Shown here one piece after another: positions 21,541 through 34,114 of a stretch of DNA of 64,000 nucleotides. The notes beneath the pieces are model-generated. The model saw only the letters and a program-made list of their open reading frames with translations. It did no database searches and had not been told where the DNA came from. Origin of the DNA: Mactromeris polynyma (lineage: Eukaryota > Mollusca > Bivalvia > Venerida > Mactridae); assembly GCA_032209605.1 (NCBI GenBank), contig JASFXZ010000090.1, positions 310,001 to 374,000 on the forward strand, read 5' to 3'. The first letter of the stretch is position 1. Each line of letters begins with the position of its first letter. The position numbers and the translations under genes are program-made.

Positions 21541-22801
21541 ATATGTGATGATGATGATGACAAAACATTTGTGATGATGATGATGGTAAAAAAAATGTGA
21601 TGATGATGGTGGTGGTGATGATGATGACAGTGGTTATGATGATTGGGGTTTGATGATTGTGGTGATGATGATGATGATAATGATGATGATGATGATGATA
21701 ACAAACGTTTTGGGATGATGATGACAGCGATGTTTATCGGACGATGATGATGGTTATAATGATGATGATAAGATTTTAGATGATGATGACGGCGATGTTT
21801 ATCGGCAGAAGATTATGATAATGATGATGATGATAACAAAATATTTGTGATGATGATGATGGCGATGTTTATTGGCCGATGATGATGATGATATTCTCAT
21901 CGTCGTCATCATCATCACAACATCCTCATTATCGACCGAAAACATCGCTGTCATTATCATCACAAAAAAAACTTTTGTGATCACCATTACGATCATGATA
22001 ATGGATATGATGATGTTGGTTTTGATGGTGATGATGATGGTGGTGTTGGTGAAGATAACAACGATGATGATCATTGGGGTGTTGATAATTGATGTGATGA
22101 TGATGATGATGATGATGATGATAACAAACGTATTTTGATGATTATGACAGCGATGTTTATCGGTCGATGATGATTATTATAATGATGATGATTATGATGA
22201 CAAATGTGTTTTGATGATGCTGACGGCGATTTTTATCGGTAGATTATGATGATGATGATGTGCTGACCGTCGTTATCATCATTACAAAACTTTTGTCATC
22301 ATCATCACCATCGACCGAAAAACATCGCAGTTATCATCATCACATTTTTGTGATCTTCATTACGATGATGATAATGGTGATGATGATGATGGTGTTGATG
22401 ATGATGATGATGACCTTGATGATTGTGGTGATAATGATGGTGATGATGATGACAATGATGATAAAAGTTTGTGATGATGATGATGACGGTAATTTTGATC
22501 GTCGTCATCATCATCAAAACTTTTGTCATCATCATGACGATGATGATGATAATGGCGTTAATGGTGACGATGATGATGATGGTGTTAATGGTGACGATGA
22601 TGATGTAATTGATGATGATGACAATGGTGATGATGATTGGGGTTTGATGATTGTGATGATGATAACTGCGATGTTTATCGGCCGATGATAATGATTATAA
22701 TGATGATGATGAAAAAAGTTTTTTATTATGTTGACGCCAATGATTACCGGCCGCCGATGATGATGATTATGATGATGATGATGATGATGCTGATGATGAT
22801 T

Positions 22802-22832
<31 letters not shown>

Positions 22833-22885
22833 CGATGATGATTATTTTCATGATGGTATTGATGACGTTGATGCAAATTGTAGTT

Positions 22886-22916
<31 letters not shown>

Positions 22917-22969
22917 CGATGATGATTATTTTCATGATGGTATTGATGACGTTGATGCAAATTGTAGTT

Positions 22970-23000
<31 letters not shown>

Positions 23001-23030
23001 CGATGATGATGATGACGATGACGATGATGA
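21541..23030. repeat. GAT/ATG trinucleotide-rich tract with a recurring GCGATGTTTATCGG core
   Basis: Long runs of TGATGATGA are interrupted by a conserved segment (GACAGCGATGTTTATCGG and variants) appearing at least six times, sometimes inverted (CGACCGAAAACATCGC). A 76-bp unit with TTTTCATGATGGTATTGATG is duplicated at about 22,845-23,000. It is a decayed minisatellite within the transposon 3' part, not coding. Confidence 0.9.
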
Positions 23031-23154
23031 GTGTGTACCATATTCGGAACGAATGTGGTACATTTTTCATCCGAATATGGTACAAGTTTGTACCATATTT
23101 GGTCAGGCATTTTACCCCAAAACTGCAGATACGTATATGGTACAATTAGACAGT

Positions 23155-23223
23155 TGTACCATATTCGGCCGAATATGGTACAAATTTGTACATATTCGTT
23201 TTTGTACCAAATACGGTCCGACA
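23155..23223 (-). repeat. Right terminal inverted repeat
   Basis: Inverse of the left end and terminates CGGTCCGACA. TTGGTT follows at once. Relative to the left end it has lost two bases in one GAATATGG copy. Confidence 0.88.
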
Positions 23224-23229
23224 TTGGTT

Positions 23230-24430
23230 ACTTCCATCCTTTATACGTTACATGACACCACAGGTTAAACAACCTGACCTTGATTTTCGGTAATTTTTTG
23301 AATAATAAAGCCGTAAAGAACCTAATAAAATTGTGTGAGTAGCAAAGCAAAAATATTTATTGAGCGTATATTCGTTCCGTATTGCTTCGATTTCACGTAC
23401 TTATTTCATAGTTGTTTTAGCCGCAGTTAATCGATCAATCTACATCCGGTGAAAGGCTGAAAGTATAGTGTCCAGCTGAGATCTGGTCAGTTAATGTAGC
23501 AATAATCTGTGTCATTATGGTGTATCTCAAGCTTATACATCACAGATTATATCAGTAAGAAGCTTATCAGGAAACAGGAAATATCCATTCTTTGTGTCCA
23601 GTAATTGCTAGTAAATATTACACACATATTGATAACAGTTTCCATAGTATTGGAGCCAATTTATGTATGTACAATATACCGAGGGTTCATAGCAATACTA
23701 ACCTAACTCAAATGTATTTATATACGAGTTTGGATAATCTTGCACTGAACCCTCGATATGATGACAGAATTGTGTGAAGTTTTAGCACTTAATAAGATGT
23801 ATCAGATTAATTCGTGTTATGGATTATCTACATACATGTATTCAGCAGTTTGGCTCGTATAATCGGTTATCAACGGTTTCATTTTTTTCTTGTACAAATA
23901 AACAAATGCATGTTTTTGATATCATAAATTGAGTGCGTCACATGTTGGTTAGGCTTAGCTGTGATAACCAGAAAAATCAAGGAAATTTTAATGGTGCGAG
24001 ACATTTTTTTGTTCACGCACCGTTTGTAATGTAATCCATACGTATACATGTTTATACTGGATACGGTCATTAAGTAGTACTGTCTGAACACGTTTCTTAT
24101 ATTACATTTATAGTAAACACATCAATTTGCTCAGTGATATAATGTTTACCAATATTCATTATAGATTACACAACTTATCTTATATTACATTTATAGTAAA
24201 CACATCAATTAGCTCAGTGATATAATGTTTACCAAAATTCGATTATAGATTACACAACTTAGCTAAATGATATAATATATGTCTGGAAACACAATGGCCT
24301 ATTGACATTAAATATTGGTTATCAGTATATTATACAAGAAAACCAGACGATGCCCATGGCCAAAATTAGCACGACTTAGAAGCCGAATAACATCATGATT
24401 ATAAAAGGAGAAGGACAGTCTGTTTTAAGT
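23230..24430. other. No gene; a hairpin repeat and a tandem duplication
   Basis: 23,678-23,758 is an imperfect foldback (CCGAGGGTTCAT ... TGAACCCTCG) related to the near-perfect one at 53,269-53,346. 24,096-24,262 is two tandem copies of an 83-bp unit containing TTTATAGTAAACACATCAAT. The rest is unique AT-rich DNA. Confidence 0.6.
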
Positions 24431-24583
24431 CAGAAAGGTTTTGGAGAGAGTTGAGGTCTACGGTACCGGCACATACCATCATGCCGGTAACGTCTGAATT
24501 AAATGAACTTGGGTTGTTGGTTGTTTTATATTAAGTTGTTCTGAATTAAGTTTAATAAATACTACGAAACTTTACACTATCTT

Positions 24584-25650
24584 GTGTTAATATATTGTCA
24601 CTCGAAGTTACGTGACACGTTGATACTAATCAAAACCCTGTTTGACTATTTCTGTTCGGAAAGGGGCGATGGTAAATGCAAAAACGCAATCAATGACACT
24701 AATTCCGCACAGTACGAATATAACACTTATAATCAGTGCATGAAGAAAATATACCATTTTCATGAAATGTATCCTCAAGTTGCTATTTTACGACCTTTTG
24801 CCTATAAAATAATTATTTACATGGAACCAAAGGAATATTGCGATATAGGACGCTATCTAATACGATTTAAAATAACCGTTAATCTTGATTTAATTAGGTT
24901 ATGCAATTCTTATAATTCAACAAAATTTGACCGCGTCAGCAATGAAAATTACGGCCGTTTACGACATAAGCGATGTTAATGTACAAAATTGTCGAAAAAT
25001 AGTGTCTGTGTCACAATTTCGGGCCGAAAATATTTCTGCGCCAAGTTTGCGCACTTGGCAAAATTGAAGCACGCTTCAACCTGTACCTTGGACTGACAAA
25101 CCAATATAGGAGGTTTACGAACAAAATGTTATCGTCAATTTGAAACGAACATACGAAAATCATAAACATATTGTCCTGCGAGCCAAGGGGATATTATATC
25201 TACGTACAACGTTTCGCTTCATAAAGAATGTTCGTAAGATAAATGTCGCACATTCAGTACATTTATGACAATGAACACCTTTCATTCAAAATAATTTGAG
25301 TTTCGGGATAATTCTGCAACATATGAATATAGGTCAATTTCAATATTACGTACCATATTACAACCAGATATGTTTAATATCAGTAATAGGGACGATTTGG
25401 AAATATTACGAGACAGCTTGAGTGGGTTAGACATTACGTCATATACGAAATTAAGAAAAAAGGGAAAACACAGAATGGAAGCCACGGTGTGTTACTAATG
25501 TCGTTATTGAAACGTACAGGAATATACTTTTCCTTTAGGAAATACACACGTGAGTCTCTTCCAGATTACATAAAACACAGTAAAAGTGTGGAATGGAAGA
25601 CTTGGTATTACAGCTTATGTTATTTCTTCAGTAATATATTTTGTTTGTTA
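24584..25650 (+). other. Cluster of unidentified short reading frames behind an LTR-like stretch
   Basis: A 131-codon frame (24,584-24,979; KLRDTLILIKTLFDYFCSE near its start) is not recognised. A second frame without its own ATG runs about 25,295-25,500 and ends RKKGKHRMEATVCY. Its stop overlaps an ATG (TAATG) that opens a third frame, 25,499-25,651 (SLLKRTGIYFSFRKYTRESL). The sequence before 24,584 has a GTTTAATAAATACT polyadenylation-like motif, as in an LTR. They could be remnants of one mobile element or chance frames. Confidence 0.25.
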
Positions 25651-26207
25651 TAATCCTTGACGTTTGATTTTAAAATTGCAAAAGACTGATACAGCAACGG
25701 TTGTATCCAAGGTTTTGGTTGTTGTTGTTTTAGTTGAAGAGGCTGAAACGGAGCTGCTCATAGACAATGTCTCTGCATCATCTCTGTGCCGAGGGAGCTG
25801 CGGGCTGCTGCTGTCAGCAACGATGGACCTTTCATCATTGAGATGTTGACAGTAGATGGACCTCTCTCCCTGGTCATTACACGTAAGGATAGTGACGTCA
25901 TGAACATTACTTTAGATGAATAAACATATGATATTGTTAATTGTAGAAATTATCTGATTTTTTATCTTTTACATTTTGTATGAGAATTATTTGAAAATTG
26001 GGTATCTTTGCACAAAGTTAAGATTTAATAATTCAATAGTATAAAGCTACCATAGTATTATTTTGTAATATATACTAATGAACTGTTCGCAGTTTGAAGT
26101 ATATCGATCGTGTTATACATTTTTCTACATATTTCTTTTAGATTTATTTTGTCATGAATGTTAACAGCTTGATATAAATATTGTTTCATACATTTTTCCA
26201 AGCATTT

Positions 26208-26241
26208 AGCTCACCTGAACACCGAGTGCTCAAGGTGAGCT
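26208..26241. repeat. Small hairpin, AGCTCACCTGA ... GGTGAGCT
   Basis: Perfect arms AGCTCACCT / AGGTGAGCT around a short GC-richer centre. Hairpins of this design are common in mollusc genomes, from memory. Confidence 0.6.
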
Positions 26242-27257
26242 TTCTGTTCATATCAATGAAACAATTCACTGATTTGCTAGATTCACAGTCCTATTAACAT
26301 TGTGATACAAACATTAATTAAGTGCATACAAATTCTATGTTTTCACGAAATGGTGTTCACAAATGTTACTAAACACACCAGACATTTTCAGTGCAGAACA
26401 AAGTCTGATATTTAAATATAAAAAAGCACATTTCACTGATAGTGATTTGTAGTGCAGATTTCGATGGTACATGTATGATATTTATATACATGTGGAGCGA
26501 CGTGAGAAAACACATTGAAGTGCACAATATTGTTGATAAGAGGTTTCCTAATGTTTCCATATTTCCCATTTACGTGTATCTCTATGTGCTAAACAATTAT
26601 TGTTAATATGATGTAACAATAGTGGCCCCTGTCAGTGCCTCTGTCGACAAAATTCATAATAGCCATGATATGAAGTTATTGGATCTGTATAAATCATCAT
26701 GTATTCGTATTGATGACAGAATTGAAATGATTACACTTGCATTGTGTGTTAAATAAGCTCTATTTGTAAGAAATACTTTATTAACTGTTGAAAGATAAAT
26801 GCTTAGTTCAACCTCCGACGATTTATTCCAAACTGATGTGTGTAATATATGACTTATTCCTATGTATTTATATTGTTGTACAATAACACTTAGTATGTAT
26901 ACGTATATAAACATGTATGTGTTGTAGACGATGTACATTGTACAAGTCGTAATAAAATGTCTGTTCTGTTCTGGTATAATTATGAACAAAATTAGTGGTT
27001 TTGTTAATCACTATGCACATCATGACATTTGATATCGCGCCAACGGCTTTATAAGAATACACGTACGGTATATAAAATGTACTAAAATCAGAACTTTTGG
27101 CAAAACTATTTCTTATTCCATCTTTTTAAAGGCTAAAACATTACGAAATGTAAAAAAATAAAATTGAAAATTAGGTCCTTAAGCCAGATTCTTTTGGCGC
27201 TTCTCATGCACACACTATATGTGTCATGCTAACATAATATGCTTTCATTTATATTCA

Positions 27258-27287
27258 CACGGACCTATTAACCTTTATAGGTCCGTG
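27258..27287. repeat. CACGGACCTAT palindrome, copy 1
   Basis: Arms CACGGACCTAT and ATAGGTCCGTG around an eight-base loop. Two relatives lie at 28,974-28,997 and 44,705-44,730. Confidence 0.7.
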
Positions 27288-28973
27288 ATAGTCATGAGAT
27301 ACTAGTGTTTATAGATTACCTGGAAAGTAAGCCAGGACTTAGAAAACAAAAAAACGGAATCGTTGGCGGGCCAAGCATAATATTTCAACGTCAAAAAAAA
27401 TATTTTGGTAAACTTATAAACTCTATAGAACAACAAACACGTGCTAGTGTTTGTAAACATTGATTAACTCGGACACGTTGACCGTGAGACGCGATTATAG
27501 TAAAGTGCATTTTTACGTAGGTGTAGAGAAGGTTTAAATAATATTGTATTAAAAGCATTCACATTGTATTTTGATTGTTTAAATAAATGGTTCAACAAAA
27601 TAACAATCCCCTTGATACAATTTATAAATATAATGGATATAGACTTAGTTCTCATGTTTCAAGCCGATATACATTTAATCAACCATTTGATACAGTGAAA
27701 TACCGCTTAAAGATCATATTAGTAATATCGTCATATACAAACAGTGTCCAGATTCTCATTAGAGTATGATTGGTCCATTGTTTTCCCGCGGTTTTAATCA
27801 TGGTTATGTAAAACGTCGAATAGTAGACTTGCTAAAATTAAGATAAACACTTCATGCATAATATTTATCTAGTTCCTTCTGAATATTTACAGATTACGAA
27901 ATGATAAAATAAAATAAGCAAACACATATTTGTGACACAAATATGACACAATCCACTGCGATATATCAGCTAATAGGAACGAAAAGCTGGGTATGTCTTT
28001 TGATAAACAAGTCAAGATCATAATTAATATTGGAAATTCGTGTGACCATAAGGCCGACATTAAAAATATGTTTGTTTCCCCTCCCGCGGTCCTAGCCCAC
28101 CACGGTAGGGTAGGTAGGAAGGGCAGATTGTTTTTTTGCTGTATAGATTTAACATCTTAATAGATTTATCTTCATTAGGGTAAGTAAAAATATGATACTT
28201 GGAGCTAAAATATATTTATCCCTGCTTCATATATTTATTGATGATGTGGCTACTCAACTGACAGGTACCAGCGATTCCAGTTTTTCGTACCCAAAAGCTA
28301 TTGTACAGCGGAAATATTCGTACCCGGCAATTTTAGCGAAAACAATTTTTTTTGCTAACCTCAATAAAATTATTACGGTAGGGGTAATTTTCAACGGTCG
28401 GTCATGGGAGGGGAAACAAACAATATTTTGTAATTGGCCTAAACATACTAGTATTATAATGTCTTACTTATTTGACACGTATGTATCAATAGACAATGTT
28501 ATAACAAGCAAATAACATATAGGTAATCAAACATTGACCAGTATACAATATTGTGTAATGTATTGTACAGTATTTTATTATATTGATAAAACCATACAAC
28601 TGGGAAAACAAGGAAACAAGTTCTCCCCTGAGGGACTTGACCTGACAAGTTATTGTATAATATGACATCGCTTTGTTGTTTTTAGACTTTATTTTCTGTC
28701 AAAACTTGACAACGAATGAAAATATGAAATAACGAATGATAAATATAGAAGGTAAAACAACAGTGGTAACATATTATAGTATTATCTAAATCGACCCGTG
28801 GAGTAATCTGATGTAAAAACACAAACATCGAAAACATCTATAATGCCGTTATATTTTCTTATTCTGTATTGAATGTTTTTTCGTTTTTTGTTATGAACCA
28901 GATGTAATTAATTAATATCATTATAACAAACGTTTTTTTCAGTCAATGATTATTTAATTATTGTAAATATTGT

Positions 28974-28997
28974 CACGGACCTATATATAGGTTCGTG
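28974..28997. repeat. CACGGACCTAT palindrome, copy 2
   Basis: CACGGACCTATATATAGG followed by TTCGTG; one mismatch in the arm. Confidence 0.7.
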
Positions 28998-29327
28998 ATA
29001 TTGTAAAAGTCTGGGGGAAAATAAATTTAAACGACTCACCACTCTAAGTTGCTCCCGCATTGAATATCATTCACCATTTAGGCCACTTATCAAACTACAT
29101 CTTGGCATTTTACTTCCAATTTGTAAACACAGCAATACAGAATGAACTAAACCAATAGCATATGTGGTTTGCATTTGTTTATCCACGCCACCAGGAAGTC
29201 TCATTATACGCGAACAACCTTCTGTTTATCTATGCGATTTCCGTCTGTACGGTGTGTACAATCTTGATGACATCGATGATGTAATCTTGACCATCTGTAA
29301 CCATGGAAACAAAGAATAGTCTATTTG

Positions 29328-29375
29328 TTGAAGTAGGTGTTGTATGTACACGTGTTATTACAACACCTACTTCAA
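29328..29375. repeat. Perfect 17-bp-arm hairpin
   Basis: TTGAAGTAGGTGTTGTA and its exact inverse are separated by 14 bases that include CACGTG. No transposase or other element is associated. Confidence 0.8.
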
Positions 29376-30472
29376 CCGATACACATGTAAGTCTTCTTTC
29401 CGCTTAGTTTAATACCTAACAAATTACATACACAACACAGCAATACATATTGTTTGGCCTTTAGCGTGCACAATAGCTAGGGACCTTTTTTTTTAAATAT
29501 ATAACATGCAAGTGTACCAAGCAACTTTGTTGCAGAATAATCAGCTATGATAATTCATGTGTACATACAAAATAATTCGCCTAAATTTTGGTTTGCAGAA
29601 ACCCTTTTACGATCAATATTTTATGTATTATAATTCATTTATAATTATATTATCTATTACAGTAATAAATCAGGCCAGGTTAAAAACCAGAGATAAAATC
29701 TCATCCTGAGAAATGTAAAAAGCTTTGGAAAACTGTACCTGAATTAAACTTTTATATTCACATTGATTTTGTAAATTTCTACAAAACTGATTTTATTGAG
29801 CTACAGCTCTACCCGATTAACCTTTTAATTATTTGTCCAATAAAATTATGTATATTATATATGATAAAATCCAATCTACCTGTAATCATACAAACATGTT
29901 GAAACTAGAAACTTACAAGCGAATCCACCATATACGCATAGGAACATACAAAGTCTTGTTTCACATATACGTTAATGTTTTACCTAAGTATTCTTTTAAT
30001 CAGATATACTTTTAAACCAAACTTACAATTTAATGCAACTTGAATGCTATCAATGTGGTGTGCTCGCTAGAACTGATTACAATCTCCCTTCCCCACTGGT
30101 TTACTACATTACATCATTTCAATTGGCTAATGCCCATACATAACAACTTTTCATTGGACTCTTATCACATGACCTCCTGTACGACAAGTGGTCAAACTGA
30201 CCGTGACAATAAGACTGCGAAACGCGTGAAAGTATATTTAGTAACACATGTGTTTCTCGTATAGTGGACGCACTTTGTCTCGTTATTATGATACTGTTTA
30301 TGCGGTTATTCTAAACTGACCAAGAGAGTTAACCCTCCGTTGCTGTATTTTGAGACAAATCATTACATTACGAAATAGTGATAGGAATTAGTTAAATTCA
30401 TTTGAATCATAAATGATACAGCTTATTATTGTCAGAATCAACAGAAAGTATGTGGCATTGCGGTTACTCTTA

Positions 30473-30534
30473 ATACCGAATAATACCGGATAATACCGAA
30501 TAATACCGAATAATACCGAATAATACCGAATAAT
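30473..30534. repeat. 10-bp tandem repeat (TAATACCGAA)n
   Basis: About six head-to-tail copies, one with GG for GA. Confidence 0.9.
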
Positions 30535-31272
30535 TCGAAATAACTACAGAATAACACATTTTTTCTGCAAATAACACTCATAATCGTATACTTTTAGGTG
30601 AAATATATATGAATATGGTATAAAAAACCTGTTTTTGGCATAATTATGGTGGTCTAAAAATGTCTGTTTCATATATTTTTGAGTGACCTCCCTTGAGAAT
30701 GTATTTGCGGGTAAGCATTTTTGACAAGTATATATTCTAAACTGGTCAAAAGAGTTAACCCTCCTTTTTGTATCTTGAGTTTTCAGTCAGTTCACGTGAT
30801 ACAATACATAGTTCCCACATCTACGTACACTATTTACCTCCCTTGTGTTTAATTGTCGGCCATTTTGATAGGCAAAACTGATAAGCCCTTAGGAGTAATT
30901 TCCAAATATGTGATAATTGAGTAAATACCAAGAGAATTTGCAAGTGACAACCACTTTTTCTTCACCTTACTGAGCCAAGTGCTTTATATAGCGGATTAGT
31001 TTATTATCATTTACATTATAAATAACTGAGGACGTAGGATTGAGCCTTCTTCTTCTAAACACCATGAACACTGTACTATGTATTCCTTGGGGAAGGTAAC
31101 CACAGCGGGGAATTTGATAGGCATTAATCTCTGTACTTTGTAAGGGGAGACCACTGCGTTGGCGTAAAACTAATGCTTGACAGGAGACTATTCTTTAACA
31201 CAAACCTCGAGGTAAAACGAAACTAACGAAAAACTGATTAACACAACAACGGTCGACCTTCTTTAGTAGCCA

Positions 31273-31585
31273 TGAAAGTAACATAGCCATCGTAGCTACG
31301 AAAGTTTAATGAGGTGGGCGGAGTTTGGTGTAGGCACGAAGACGCTAAATCAGTATCCATAAACTCAAGTGACCTGTGTTTTATACATAATGCCCAGCAT
31401 GACTACATATACATGCAGAATACTACAGATATCGATTATAATTTGAAATGTGCAAAAAAACAATCAAATAAGCGGGGAAATAAAAAACATAAATTACGCC
31501 ATGAAACTATCATAGCCGTCGTAGCTACGAAAGTTTAATGAGGTGGGCGGAGTTTGTAGTGAAGGCACTAAGACGCTAAATCAGT
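31273..31585 (+). repeat. Two MITE-end-like segments preceding satellite array A
   Basis: 31,273-31,352 and 31,500-31,584 share GTAGCTACGAAAGTTTAATG, GGTGGGCGGAGTTTG and GACGCTAAATCAGTA. The GTAGC-ACGAAAGT start and GGGCGGAGTT match the terminal repeat of the foldback element at 43,825-44,189. The second copy runs directly into the satellite. Confidence 0.75.
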
Positions 31586-31587
31586 AT

Positions 31588-34114
31588 AATATGGTAGTAG
31601 CCACGAAAGTCACATGTCTGTAATATGACAGTAGCCACGAAAGTCAAATGTATATAATATGATAGTAGTCACGTAAGTAACATGTCTATAATATGGTAGT
31701 AGCCACGAAAGTCACATGTCTATAATATGTCTAAAATATGGTAGTAGCCACGAAAGTCACATGTCTATAATATGGTAGTAGCCACGAAAGTCACATGTCT
31801 ATAATATGGTAGTAGCCACGAAAGTCACATGTATATAATATGTCTAAAATATGGTAGTAGCCACGAAAGTCACATGTCTATAATATGGCAGTAGCCACGA
31901 ACGTCACATGTCTATAATATGGTAGTAGCCACGAAAGTCACATGTATATAATATGTCTAAAATATGGTAGTAGCCACGAAAGTCACATGTCTATAATATG
32001 GTAGTAGCCACGAAAGTCACATGTATAATAATATGGTAGTAGCCACGAAAGTATCTTGTCTATAATATGGTAGTAGCCACGAAAGTCACATGTATAATAA
32101 TATGGTAGTAGCCACGAAAGTATCTTGTCTATAATATGGTAGTAGCCACGAAAGTCACATGTCTATGATATGGCAGTAGCCACGAAAGTAGTATGTCTAT
32201 AATATGGTAGTAGCCACGAAAGTCACATGTATATCATATGGTAGTAGCCACGAAAGTCACATGTATATGATACGTCTAAAATATGGTAGTAGCCACGAAA
32301 GTCACATGTATATAATATGTCTAAAATATGGTAGTAGCCACGAAAGTCACATGTCTATAATATGTCTAAAATATGGCAGTAGCCACGAAAGTCACATGTC
32401 TATAATATGGTAGTAGCCACGAAAGTCAAATATATATAATATGATAGTAGTCACGTAAGTAACATGTATATAATATGGTAGTAGCCACGAAAGTCACATG
32501 TCTATAATATGGTAGTAGCCACGAAAGTCACATGTCTATAATATGGTAGTAGCCACGAAAGTCACATGTATATAATATGTCTAAAATATGGTAGTAGCCA
32601 CGAAAGGCACAAGTCTATAATATGTCTAAAATATGGTAGTAGCCACGAAAGTCACTTGTATATCATATGTCTAAAATATGGTAGTAGCCACGAAAGTCAC
32701 ATGTCTATAATATGGCAGTAGCCACGAACGTCACATGTCTATCATATGGTAGTAGCCACGAAAGTCACAAGTATATAATATGTCTAAAATATGGTAGTAG
32801 CCACGAAAGTCACATGTCTATAAGATGTCTAAAATATGGCAGTAGCCACGAAAGTCACATGTCTATAATATGGTAGTAGCCACGAAAGTCAAATGTATAT
32901 AATATGATAGTAGTCACGTAAGTAACATGTATATAATATGGTAGTAGCCACGAAATTCACATGTCTATAATATGGCAGTAGCCACGAAAGTCACATGTCT
33001 ATAATATGGTAGTAGCCACGAAAGTCACATGTATATAATATGTCTAAAATATGGTAGTAGCCACGAAAGTCACATGTCTATAATATGTCTAAAATATGGC
33101 AGTAGCCACGAAAGTCACATGTCTATAATATGGTAGTAGCCACGAAAGTCACATGTATATAATATGTCTAAAATATGGTAGTAGCCACGAAAGTCACAGG
33201 TCTATAATATGTCTAAAATATGGTAGTAGCCACGAAAGTCACATGTATATAATATGTCTAAAATATGGTAGTAGCCACGAAAGTCACATGTCTATAATAT
33301 GTCTAAAATATGGTAGTAGCCACGAAAGTCACATGTCTATGATATGGCAGTAGCCACGAAAGTCGTTTGTCTATAATATGGTAGTAGCCACGAAAGTCAC
33401 ATGTCTATAATATGTCTATAATATGGTAGTAGCCACGAAAGTCACATGTCTATAATATGTCTATAATATGGTAGTAGCCACGAAAGTCACATGTCTATAA
33501 TATGGTAGTAGCCACGAAAGTCACATGTCTATACTATGGTAGTAGCCACGAAAGTCATATGTCTATAATATGGTAGTAGCCACGAAAGTCACATGTCTAT
33601 AATATGGTAGTAGCCACGAAAGTCACATGTCTTTAATATGGTAGTAGCCACGAAAGTCACATGTCTATAATATGGTAGTAGCCACGAAAGTCACATGTCT
33701 ATAATATGTCTATAATATGGTAGTAGCCATGAAAGTCACATGTCTATAATATGTCTATAATATGGTAGTAGCCACGAAAGTATATTGTCTATAATATGGT
33801 AGTAGCCACGAAAGTATATTGTCTATAATATGGTAGTAGCCACGAAAGTCACATGTCTATAATATGTCTATAATATGGTAGTAGCCACGAAAGTATATTG
33901 TCTATAATATGGTAGTAGCCAAGAAAGTCACATGTCTATAATATGGTAGTAGCCACGAAAGTCACATGTCTATAATATGTCTATAATATGGTAGTAGCCA
34001 CGAAAGTATATTGTCTATAATATGGTAGTAGCCAAGAAAGACACATGTCTATAATATGGTAGTAGCCACGAAAGTCACATGTCTATAATATGGTAGTAGC
34101 CACGAAAGTCACAT
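31588..34114 (+). repeat. Satellite array A, 34-bp unit
   Basis: About 65 head-to-tail copies of a unit with the core GTAGTAGCCACGAAAGTCAC followed by ATGTCTATAATATG. Many copies carry a 12-base extension (ATGTCTAAAATA), giving 46-bp units. Divergence is low. Variants such as GTATCTTG or GTATATTG cluster in neighbouring copies, a sign of local duplication. It is the inverse orientation of array B. Confidence 0.97.

Larger units (their letters stand above)
18154..23223 (+). mobile_element. Complete integrase-type DNA transposon (Ginger-like), 5,070 bp
   Basis: The element begins TGTCGGACCGTATTTGG and ends with its inverse. It has about 69-bp inverted repeats with two small indels and is flanked by TTGGTT on both sides. 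It carries one uninterrupted transposase gene. There is no reverse transcriptase and there are no LTRs. The integrase-plus-OTU architecture is that described for Ginger1 transposons. Published Ginger1 elements, however, use CCGG- or CCGT-type 4-bp duplications; this one has a 6-bp one. Subterminal arrays of a palindromic motif and a 1.5-kb GAT-rich tract lie inside. Intact ends plus an open gene suggest a recent, perhaps still competent, copy. Confidence 0.88.
25652..31255. other. AT-rich DNA without recognisable genes; several small foldbacks
   Basis: No protein of recognisable family was found on either strand. Hairpins and short tandems inside are listed separately. A pair of similar stretches (30,291-30,345 and 30,733-30,780, sharing GAGAGTTAACCCTCC or AAGAGTTAACCCTCC) also occurs. 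Confidence 0.45.

Noticed and set aside
21516..23224. Methionine-, histidine- or aspartate-rich frames
   Set aside because: Translations of GAT/ATG repeats in several frames; no non-repeat coding segment.
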